Shown: piece after piece, positions 49,197 through 58,760 of the stretch | Position numbering within the stretch: the stretch's first letter is position 1 | Layout of the letters: every line of letters starts with the position of its first letter | Program-made: the position numbers and the translations under genes | Assembly: GCF_001640805.2 (NCBI RefSeq) | Contig: NC_066852.1 | Location: 62,001-126,000, forward strand | Direction: 5' to 3' | Length of the DNA stretch: 64,000 nucleotides | Source: Lates calcarifer | Lineage: Eukaryota; Chordata; Actinopteri; Centropomidae | Notes under the pieces: model-generated | Databases searched by the model: none | What the model was told of the DNA's origin: nothing | What the model saw: only the letters and a program-made list of their open reading frames with translations

Positions 49197-49234
<38 letters not shown>
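48952..49234. repeat. Inverted CA/GT microsatellite cluster
   Basis: (CA) array at 48952-49009, (GT) arrays at 49084-49138 and 49199-49234. Because CA and GT arrays lie on one strand in opposite sense, they can pair as hairpins. Confidence 0.9.
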
Positions 49235-49235
<1 letters not shown>

Positions 49236-49336
49236 ACATGAACAATATGGCGAGCCTGAGAATGGACAACATGGCGACTCAGTGTTTTCACCATCAACAC
49301 ATTTTCCTCCTGTCGACAAAAGGCACCGGCATTTAG

Positions 49337-49715
49337 AGTTAATCTTGAAATAATGGTGTAATATCTCAGAATAATGTCACACTATCTCAAAATTATGAAA
49401 TAAAATCTATCTATAAGTTATAGCACAGTATCTTGAAATAATGACTTAGTATCTCAAGCTAAGGATATAGTCTCTCAAAATAATGACTTAGCATTTCAAA
49501 ATATTGACTTGGTATCTCAATGACTCAGTATTTCAAAGTAATAACGTAGTATCTCACAAATAATTGAGTTTAGAACTTAGAATCTCTTAATAATCACGTA
49601 CTATCTTAAAATATTGACGTACTGTCTCAATATAATGACTTAGTACCTCTAAATAATAATGCACTAGCTAAATAATGACAGTAGCTCAAAACAGTAACTT
49701 ATTGCCTAAAATTAG
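49337..49715. repeat. Degenerate minisatellite, unit about 21 bases (AATAATGACTTAGTATCTCA)
   Basis: At least fifteen diverged units of the type AATAATGACTTAGTATCTCA follow one another. It sits between two clusters of GT/CA arrays. Confidence 0.75.
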
Positions 49716-49940
49716 GGGCATAACAATTCTGAAACTGAAACCATGACACAAATCTCTATGATCTCCTATTGCAACATGGGAACATGTGATTGCGATACAC
49801 GTTCCACCCCTGGACAGATTTACGATTTCTGAGTGACGAAGATTTGACCACAAACAGTGTAAAGGAGCATTCAGACTCTGTGACTGAGGTCTGCAGGAGG
49901 ATTCAGGTTTCATCAGGATCAGACTGACCGCAGACTCGCC

Positions 49941-49942
<2 letters not shown>

Positions 49943-49974
<32 letters not shown>

Positions 49975-50124
49975 TGGCCTTCCACAGGGAAATCTTTCAA
50001 CTTTCCAACACACTGTATTCCCCTGCTTCACCCCCCCCCGCTCCCCAGTGTGTGTTGTGGTGTGTTTTTGTTCCCAGAGCACATTCGATTTCCGCATCAT
50101 TCACCACCCCTCCAACCATATAAA

Positions 50125-50151
<27 letters not shown>
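49943..50151. repeat. GT array and CA array as an inverted pair
   Basis: (GT) at 49943-49972 and (CA) at 50124-50151 with about 150 bases between. Confidence 0.9.
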
Positions 50152-50155
<4 letters not shown>

Positions 50156-50783
50156 ACCTGATAACTCTTTCAATTCAACACACACAACCTAATATTTAAA
50201 TTATATTTAAATTCAAACATGAAGAATTAAATTAAGAGGAACCAGTTTGTCTCATTTTGTGACGACAGAACTTCAGTCTCTGTTGATCCAACATGGCTTC
50301 CTGAGACACACTGACCTGACCTAAACCTGACTTAACTGAGCATCAATTTTATGTCTCTGCAGTGTTAAATATAAGAGAATAAATAAGTAAAAAGTGTTAA
50401 AATACTTGAATCGTATTTAAGCGTCATAATGAGCGACAACACGTTCTCACTGAAGCTGGTAGTTTTGATTAATCCTTGTAAAAACACTAAGTTATAACTG
50501 TTTATTTTTACTGACACCGTGCACAAACATTTTCTGCACTTTCACGACGGGTTTCGATTTAATTCAGGTACGTTTTTAAGGCTGGACGTCCGTCGTCACG
50601 GTAACAGTAATACAGAGGTAGTTTGAGGGCCTTTAAGCTCGGTAACGTTCAGCTGATCTCGACCCAAACGCCCACAGGTGACATGTCTTTGTTTCCCACC
50701 CTCGTCCTCCAGGTGGGCACAGCACCTGTCAATCATCACCTCGCCAGAGGCTGGAAAACCTGCACAGGTGCAGAGGAGGAGGC

Positions 50784-51327
50784 AGAGAGGAGAGAGGAGA
50801 GAGGAGAGAGGAGAGAGGAGAAGGAAAGGAGACGAGAGGATGAGAGGAGGAAAGGGAGAAAAAGGGAGAGAGGAGGTGTGGAGAAGAGAGTAGAAGAAAT
50901 GGAGAGAGGAGTGGAAAGGGAATAAAAAATAGGAGGTAAGAGGAAGGGAGGACAGAGGGAGGAGGAAGAGGAGGAGGAGGAGGAGAAAAGGAGTGAGGCT
51001 GTCGTCTCAATAGAGATGAATTAAGCCTCAGTGCTTATATAAGACGCCTCCTCAAGACAGGAGGATTTATATAAGAGGAGAGGAGAGGAGGAGAGGAAAC
51101 AGGAGAGGAAACAGGAGAGGAGAGGAGGAGGAGAGGAGGAGAGGAGGAGAGGAGGAGAGGAAACAGGAGAGGAGAGGAGGAGAGAGGAGGAGAGGAGAGG
51201 AGGAGAGGAGAGGAGAGGAGGAGAGGAGGAGGAGGAGAGGAGGAGGAGAGGAGAGGAGGAGGAGGAGAGGAAACAGGAGAGGAGAGGAGGAGAGGAAACA
51301 GGAGAGGAGAGGAGGAGAGAGGAGGAA
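50784..51327. repeat. Polypurine minisatellite (GAGGA / AAACAGG)
   Basis: Two blocks. 50784-50833 is pure purine (AGAGAGGAGAGAGGAG type). From 51074 to 51327 the only pyrimidines are the C of five AAACAGG units, separated by (GGAGA)n. It can form triplex DNA and is a likely hotspot for length change and assembly error. Confidence 0.9.
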
Positions 51328-51480
51328 GTTTGACTGGGAGCTTCTTCATCCTGCTCTTTGTGTCTTATTCATAAACACAAAACACATTTTACCAAAACTC
51401 CGTCTCCATGACAACAGCTTCTCTCTCCCTCCTCTCTTCTGATTGGCTGACACATCAGACTCACTGACAGCACTGGTCCT

Positions 51481-51510
51481 GAGTTAAACTGAGTTAAACT
51501 GAGTTAAACT
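51481..51510. repeat. Three exact tandem copies of GAGTTAAACT
   Basis: A 10-base unit repeated three times without a mismatch. Confidence 0.9.
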
Positions 51511-51524
51511 GGTCCAGATTAATG

Positions 51525-51700
51525 ATCATCCATTGTTGATTAATCTGTCAGTTCCATTCTTAATTAACTGCTGAGCTGTTTGAATAAAATGTCAGAAAAG
51601 TGAAGTGACTTGTTAATATTTCCCACAGCTCAGTGAATCCAAACACATTCATTTTCCTGTCACAAAAAACAAATCCTCATATTTCAGAAGCTAAAACCAG
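51525..51700 (+). repeat. Partial copy of the AGCTGCAACTAAC-type repeat
   Basis: TTGATTAATCTGTCAGTTCC, TGTCAGAAAAGTGAAG and CCAAACACATTCATTTTC follow the family order. Confidence 0.6.
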
Positions 51701-51794
51701 TGAAACTAGAACGATGAGTTGAATAAATGTTCAACAGTTCTTTATATTTCCTTTTCTACACAAACAGGATGCAACATGTGAATCAAGCTTTTGA

Positions 51795-51870
51795 GTTATA
51801 GAGCCAGGCTAACAGTTTCCCTCTGCTTCCAGTCTTTATGCTAAGCTAGGCTAACAGTTACAGTGACTGG
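51795..51870. repeat. Fish repeat with GAGCCAGGCTAAC / ATGCTAAGCTAGGC
   Basis: Reverse-oriented copy of the 465-545 family (CTTCCAGTCTTTATGCTAAG). Confidence 0.6.
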
Positions 51871-52186
51871 TGTCTGATATCCGTCCTCTCGTGGCTCTGA
51901 GGCAGGAAATCGAACGAATGAACGAACTGCTCCTTTAACATGAGAGATGAAAGAGCTCCTTCTTGATTTTCTTTTTTCTTTCTCTCTTTTTGCCTCCGGT
52001 CCAGTTTCAGTCCGGACGACAACAAAGCCAATGAGCTTAGATTACAACAGGAAAACATCAGCTAACTAACCCTAACCACAGTAAGTAGCAGCCCGAGGAC
52101 ACGCAGATACAGATTTAATGAGTTGCACCATCAGATGGAAAACACTCGACCTTTCTGCTCTGCTCTTCCTCTCTGAAACATTATCA

Positions 52187-52222
52187 GGAGAGAAGAGGAG
52201 AGGAGGAGAGGAGAGGAGGAGA
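52187..52222. repeat. Short polypurine array (AGAGGAGAGGAGG)
   Basis: Same unit type as the 51.1-51.3 kb array, 860 bases further on. Confidence 0.75.
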
Positions 52223-52242
52223 AAATAAAATGGTGCTGAACT

Positions 52243-52390
52243 CTGTATATTACCCATGATCCCCCTCTCCCTCTGGAACAGGAAGTGTAGCTGTGACAGC
52301 CCAGTTTCCTGGATATCAGAGACGAACGCTGGTTTTTAATGACTCTTATTAACTCACCTGCAGTTCAGCTTCACTGCTGAACTTAAACCT
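52243..52390. repeat. Dispersed repeat pair (ATTACCCATGATCC), member 2
   Basis: Same order of blocks as 41570-41705, with a short extra segment in the middle (about 52291-52320). Confidence 0.65.
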
Positions 52391-53302
52391 ACATCCACAC
52401 TAATTCTGTTGCTATGGTTACACCTGATGTTCAGGCTGCTGCGGTAGTTTTTGAGCGTCCACAAGTTTTAGTTTGAAACCTGCAGGGTTTTAGGTTTTAG
52501 TGTGGACAGAGGTCGTTTCAGGTCATCGCTCTCACTTTTCTTCTTCTGTTCAAACTTGTGTGTTTGAGTCTTTTCCTTCAGTGTTTAGGTAAATTAATTC
52601 AATATAAATAACCCTCCTCCACCTGTTGCCCTCATGCAGGCCCACATCAGCTCTCTCCCACCTCCATGCTTCACTCTGACACATCTGTCTGGATCACATC
52701 TGACTCCAAACAACTTACTCTGGCTTCATCAGAGCAAAGAATGTGCTGCCAACATTAATCAGGCCTGTTTTCATGCTCTTTGGCAAAGTTTAATCTGCCA
52801 GTTTGTGCCATTTTCTGAGCGATGTTTTTTGTTTTGGATCGAAATCAGACTCTTAACCATCTGTTTTTCAATGTAAAGTTGGATGAAGAACCTGAAGGTG
52901 CCGTTAAGCTAACTAACCTCCTAAACTGTGCTGTACCTGGGTTTCAGCTCGTGTTCAGGCACCTGCTGATGCTCTCCAACCCTCTGGTTTCTTATTTGCT
53001 GTGATGTTCACAGGTTATTCTAAAATCTTGTTTGTGCAATTAGCCTCAGTTGAAACAAGGTCAGTCTTTGGAGCCTGTATCTTCCCTGTATCTAACCTGT
53101 TTTCAATTCTACACAAAACCAAATAACTTCCATCTCAAACAGATTAAACAGTTTCAGCTTTAATCAGTTATCATGTTAATGCTATTGCACGGGTGAATAG
53201 TTTGGTGCGTTGTAAACTTTGTGCTGCTGTATCAGGTATCAATAAAGTCTTTAACTTGTTAATAAAGTGTTTTTAAATTGAGGTATTTTTACTTATTTCT
53301 GT

Positions 53303-53430
53303 ACTTTAAGTTATTTGTAGGTTTTGCTGGTGCTACACAGCTAACGTTAGCATTAGTAGCTGTTTACTCACTGGTCTTGGAGAAACGTTGCAGGTTCGGC
53401 ATCAAACTTCCCTCCTCTTCTCACTGTGGC
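53303..53430. mobile_element. Fourth, partial copy of the TTAA-type element
   Basis: Starts TTAAGTTATTTGTAGG and continues with GCTACACAGCTAACGTTAGC and TTTACTCACTGGTCTTGG, matching the first 130 bases of the 2.26 kb copy. It abuts the CpG-dense patch. Confidence 0.55.
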
Positions 53431-53575
53431 GCTGAGAGGACGTAGAGGACGGATGACGTATTGTAACGGCAGGAGACACGCGCTGCCTGCGTTGTGTTGC
53501 GTCTGCGTAACGGTCGCAGAACGTCGTGGTTTTTCGTGTCGGCGGCCATTTTGACAGGTTAAAGCCCGAGGGACA
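53426..53575. promoter_or_regulatory. Isolated CpG-dense patch with CRE-like and YY1-like sites
   Basis: About 18 CpG dinucleotides occur in 140 bases, against very few in the surrounding kilobases. It contains TGACGTA (53454-53460, ATF/CREB-like) and GGCGGCCATTTTGAC (YY1-like core at 53545-53553). No coding frame is attached on either side. It could be an orphan promoter, for example of a non-coding RNA, or a CpG-rich part of the adjoining repeat copy (53303-53430). Confidence 0.45.
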
Positions 53576-54232
53576 CCTGGGGAGAGAATTACTGATGGTT
53601 ACATTAAACTGACATTAAACTGACACCAATTATTGGTTTAGTTAATTCGTTTTGTTTTGTTTTGTTTTTTTAATTATTATTTTAAAGTGTTTATATTATT
53701 TATTTATTTATTCTGTTATTTCAGTCTAAATTAGTTTCTTTTTCACTCATTCACATGTTGTTTAACACATCTGATTTTGGTCAAATACAAAAAAATTCCT
53801 TTTCCCTCTGTTAACTTTGTTAAATTTTGAATCTAGTTTGAAACTAGCTGCAAGTTACTAAGAACTTACACAGAACTAGAGAAGGATTTCTCACCTATCC
53901 ACCATTTTTATTTCCTTTTCTGAGTTAAGGAACACAGAGGTGAGAATGATGATTGGCTGATTGTCTCAGGATTTGAATGAAACAGATTTTTAGGTGTGAA
54001 CTGTTAAATCCCGTGAGCTTCACATGCAGGTAACAGTGAGGCAGAGTGAGCTCCATCCTCTGCCTGTGTGAATAAAGTTTTTTATATATATTTGGACGTG
54101 CTGCAGTGACAGACATTGGTCCCACTGGATTATGTCAGAGCTCTGCTGAGAGTCTCTGAGCAGATTATGAATCAGGGTGAAAATGAGTGGGATCTGTGTG
54201 GGAGAACAGCTGTGGGGAGCTGGAGAGGGGAC

Positions 54233-54234
<2 letters not shown>

Positions 54235-54272
<38 letters not shown>
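54235..54272. repeat. GT microsatellite
   Basis: Pure (GT)19. Confidence 0.9.
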
Positions 54273-54274
<2 letters not shown>

Positions 54275-54604
54275 ATATGTCAGTGCAGATGAGCACTCAG
54301 AGGACGGAGTGTGTCGGCGCCCGCTCGGGGAGTTGGGAGTTTTCTGTGTCCGTTTGTACTGTACATCAAATACTAAACATTTCTCAGAGCTGGTATCAGC
54401 CATGTCCTTGTGTACTGGACTCACCTGTCGCAGGTGAGATGAGGTCCATGTCATTTGTTTTTCATCATGGTGTCTATCTACTCTGCTACTTACTGCTTTT
54501 AAAACAGCATTTCTTTTTACTTTAACCTGCTGGTGGCGCTAGAGGAACTGTCAGGGTATCACCAGAGTCAGTGGAATTCATCCTGTGGAGACCATGAATG
54601 TCTA

Positions 54605-54945
54605 CACAAAATTTCACAGGATTCCTACAGAGATAGACCTCTTTATTAACGAGTAACATCCTGCTTGTTTAATGAGACAGTCGTTTTATCACTACCAGAC
54701 TCCATTGACAAAAAGAGCAATTTTACCGAGCAGAACACAGCAGCTGCTGCCTAACCGTCGGTTAGTGTGTTTGTGTTACCATGTGGTATTTTTTCTTCAT
54801 GTAAAGTATCTGATTACTTCTTCCACCACTGAAAGTCACACAGTAACACAGACACACTAACAGATGGAGGCAGTGGTATTCCAGCAGCTCCTGTGTTCTG
54901 CTCGGTAAAATTCCTATTTTTGTCAATGGACTCTGGTAGTGTACA
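54605..54945. repeat. Fold-back element, copy 7 (both arms)
   Basis: Left arm CCAGACTCCATTGACAAAAA, right arm GTCAATGGACTCTGGTAG, centre GTATCTGATTACTTCTTCCA. Confidence 0.75.
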
Positions 54946-55050
54946 CCGTTGTTGCTGAATACTGCACCAGTTCCAAGGATTTCAGCTCCTATCAATCATT
55001 TACACCCAAACACATGTGGCAGGTTCAAAAACACCAGAGTTTTCCTTTAA
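54945..55050. repeat. TTAA-ended element fragment, attached to fold-back copy 7
   Basis: ATCAATCATTTACACCCAAA through CACCAGAGTTTTCCTTTAA, matching 22300-22404. It directly follows the right arm of fold-back copy 7, so both may belong to one larger element. Confidence 0.6.
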
Positions 55051-55984
55051 GAACTTTGTGTTTTCATCAGCTAATGTCCTGTGGAAACTGGTGATATCTT
55101 GTTGCTGTTTCCCACAGAAACATGACAGTGATGTTATACCCACAGGAATCGCTTTTGTCTACACATTTTTTTATTCTGTCAGCAACTATTTTTATTCTTT
55201 ATTTTTAGGTTGTTTCTGGTGGAGCGGAGGAGTGTGATATGTGATATGGAAATAAAGAAGAGGGAGTGCAGCAGGAGCCATAATGTCATTATTTATTTAA
55301 AGGGGAAAAAATGAAATAAACCAAACATATTCTCTGTACTGGGTTGCCAGTGTGTGTGTTTTTAAGCTCGTGCTGTTTCAGTTGGGTTTTTTAAATGAGC
55401 AAATTCAGAATGTGCATAGGAAATAAGTGATTTGTGATATAAATAAAAGAGCACTGATGCAGTCTGAGTGTATTTCGCTGCTCCTCCTTGCAGCTCCTCT
55501 CCATTTCTTCCTGCCAAGTTTTGTCACTTCAGTGTGTGTGTGTGTTAAACAAGTGTGTGAAGAGGGATAACAAGGGCAGCACTCTGCCAGTCTGAGTGGG
55601 CTGACTCATGGTGAGCAGGGAGGCAGGTATTTACTGTGATTTGCCTTCTCTTTTAATGCGTTCCCCTGTGTTTGGAGGCTTTGGTAGCTCTGCTGAAGCT
55701 AACGTCCTGCCTATAAAACAGACTGAATTAAAGCCTGGACGGAGGGAGGGATAAACCCCCGTTAAGATTTCATAATAAACTGCGAGGAAACACAAGATCC
55801 ATCACAGAGAAACAAACTGTGTTATGGCTGGGAACGTCACAGAATATTGTCTCACAGCTGGGTGTGAGCTCAGGACTCACAGGAAGGTAAAATGAAACAA
55901 GACAAAAGTAATAACAATAACTTCCTGAAGAAGTGACTGTAAAAACAGAATCTGAAGCACAGGGGAAAAATAACTCCCTAAAAA

Positions 55985-56428
55985 ATACAGGCTTTAGATA
56001 CACTGCTTTTAATTCATAAAAGTGAAGTGAACCATCGCTACATATCAATACCAGACTCCACTGACAAAAACAGAAATTTCATCTTGCAGAACACAAGTGC
56101 TGCTGCCTCCATCTGTCAGTGTGTCTGTGTTACTGTGTGGTACTTTTACTTCAGTAAAGTATCTGATTACTTCTTCCACCACTGAAAGTCACACAGTAAC
56201 ACAGACACACTAACAGATGGAGGCAGTGGTATTCCAGCAGCTCCTGGTTAAATCCCTGTTTTTGTCAATGGAGTCTGGTAGAGATATATAGAGATGTTTC
56301 TGGGTAAAGAAAAAGGATCTTCCTCTTTAATAAAAAGCTCTGTCTCTGTAGGAATCCTATCATCATGTAGTCAGACACTGAGAAGAACAATCTGAGTCTG
56401 TCAGTGGAAGAAACAGGTAGATGCCTGG
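55985..56428. repeat. Fold-back element, copy 8 (both arms, best preserved)
   Basis: Inverted arms of more than 120 bases surround a centre of about 55 bases (GTGGTACTTTTACTTCAGTA to TTCTTCCACCACTG). The right arm extends through CTGTCTCTGTAGGAATCC to CTGAGTCTGTCAGTGG. Confidence 0.75.
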
Positions 56429-56954
56429 ACTCTAACGCCATCTAGTGGTGTCTATCAGTTACTGCAGTTTCATGTCTGTTCCTCAATTACAGGTTTTCTG
56501 TTTCTTCAGCACAGTTGACAAATAAAAATCAGGACTTTTTTAAAACACCTTTGCCTTTGTGACCCAGATGAATTACACTTCTTTCTCTGATAGTATTTCA
56601 GTTTTATGATACTTTATAATTCAATATTTCAGAGAGAAACAGTGAACATTTATTTGACTTAAACTGTCCCAGCTGCAGGAGACAAATGAGCTGTGACAGA
56701 GCATGATGGGAAGAAAATTAAAAGCCTTATTAAAAATGTAATAATCTATTTAAAATTTAACATCTTTGTCTGTTTAATACAGACGAATGAAATGTAATTA
56801 TCAATCAGCTCATTTAATGATCATTTAATTATTTTTCATGTGCTGAATTAAATTAAAAAGCTAATTGACTTCAGCAGCTTATAACTGTTCAAACCTACAG
56901 TATACAATTACTTCATGTAATTAATTATAACAAGCCACTGGAAAACTGCAGCCT

Positions 56955-57345
56955 AGACTTAAAGTGGTGGAAAGTAACTAAGTACATTTACTCATAGATA
57001 GGTGTAGTTCTGGAGTAAATGTATTTTACTTGATCATTTCCAGTTTTATATTACTCCATACTTCTACCCCGCTGCATTACAGAGAAAAATGTTGTACAAT
57101 TCATATTTCTGACAGCTTAGGTAACTAGTTACTTTTCAGAGTAAAATATTACATAAAACACACTACAGTTTAACCTGTGCCTCAACCCTTTTATAACTTC
57201 AGGAAGCTGAGAATATTACTTATGTACTTTTACTACTGATACTCTACAGGAGACTGCAAATACTTCTGTACTTTTCCTGCTGATACTTTTACAAGAGGAA
57301 CTTCAGAGTACTTGTCTACTTCTACTGTTACTTTACCGACATGAA
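56955..57345 (+). repeat. Percomorph repeat beginning GTGGTGGAAAGTAACTAAG
   Basis: Well preserved left half: AGTGGTGGAAAGTAACTAAG, then the steps on ACTTCTACCCCGCTGCATTA and CTAGTTACTTTTCAGAG. Known from many spiny-rayed fish genomes; non-coding. Confidence 0.75.
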
Positions 57346-57669
57346 GCTGAGAATACCTGAAAAATGTTTTTTCCTGCTTAGTGTGACATCACCCTCACAT
57401 TGACCAATAGGATGACAGTTCTCTAAGGATTACATCGCCACCTGTTGGTTTGGCTCTTGACAGCTTGTTTACAATTTCTTGACAAAAATGCTGCAAGAAT
57501 TTATGACTCTGTCACGATTTTACAACAAACAATAAAGTTTAGAAGCAAAAACAAATACTGAGATAAATGTAGTGAAGTAAATTGTACAATATTCCTTCTG
57601 GATCACATCAGATTCTGAATGGGTGAAAAAATAAATCTGAATAAGACGTTTGGTATAGGTTAATGGTGC

Positions 57670-57675
57670 TTTATT
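57670..57675 (-). terminator. Candidate polyadenylation signal (AATAAA) of the five-repeat gene
   Basis: This is the first AATAAA found on the minus strand after the stop codon at 58761-58763. It predicts a 3' UTR of about 1.1 kb. The UTR would include an antisense copy of an interspersed repeat directly after the stop codon. Confidence 0.5.
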
Positions 57676-58529
57676 TTGCAGTTTCCCTGCTGCAAAACAA
57701 GAAAAGTCAAAACATTAAAAAAAACATAATGAATGGAGTGAAGGAATTAAAAAAGAAACTTATACATCCAAAGTGGAGAAATACTTTTTCATCCACATGT
57801 ACATTTGGTTTCAGCACAAATGGCTGGTTATGCAGCTTATGTTTAAAAAGAACATCAACAGACCAAAGATACTGAGCTGCTTCTGGTCCACATCTGTGGA
57901 TGAAGATATAGAACTACAACACTGTCCTCTTTTAACTTCTTTGATGTGTGCCTTAATCTTTCGAATGTAGACGAGTCATTCAAGGCACCGAGGCAGAAAA
58001 AAATAAAACGGTTGACACTCGATGTGTTTGGTCAGTCAATGGGACTTTAGAAACTTTGGTTCACTGATTGCATTGTTTGACCACTCATACCTGGACTAAT
58101 AACTAATGATTGTTAACATTAACTTTACTGACTCGCTGTTGATCTGTGTGGAAAACTTAATCATACAAATGTAGCGCGAGCAACACAGTAAAGATGAAAT
58201 ACTGATGAAGACCTGTTTTTAGTGTTACACCTTGCAATGAATCCAACCTTCAGGGGAGCATAAACTGTTTTAGAACTGCTTTTTTGTGCTGAAACAAATA
58301 ACTGAGTGGTCGATCAACAAACAATTTCACATTTACGCTATTTTTCAAGCAAAGATTCCAAACAAAGTCTAGTTCCAGATTCTTGAACGTGAGGATTTGT
58401 TGTCTTTTGTTGCAATTATTTTTAGGTTTTAGACTGCTGGTTGGAAAAAACACCTGATTATGGTGATAAAGCCGATGTGAAAATCTTGCATTTTTAAAAA
58501 TAATTTCATGGCATTTCATAGACGATTCA

Positions 58530-58745
58530 TCAATTTAGAGCTGCGGCTAACAATTTTTATCCTTATAGATTAATCTGGCCATTGTTTTTCCAAATAAGCA
58601 AGCAATCATTAGCCTATCAAATATCAAAAAATGTCCTAAAATATCTTGTTTTAAGAGGCTGAAAAAGAAAAAACCTCTGCTTGAAAAATGATCATCAAAA
58701 CAGTTGCAACCCTCCATCAACTGATTGAGAAGATAAACCCTAATC
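58530..58745 (+). repeat. Same AGCTGCAACTAAC-type repeat, inside the 3' UTR of the five-repeat gene
   Basis: AGAGCTGCGGCTAACAATTT through GATTAATCTGG. It lies antisense to the gene and ends about 15 bases from the stop codon. Confidence 0.65.
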
Positions 58746-58760
58746 TGAGCAGTGGTGACT

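Noticed and set aside
48831..49319. Frames with runs of His-Thr or Cys-Val
   Set aside because: Translations of CA/GT microsatellites.
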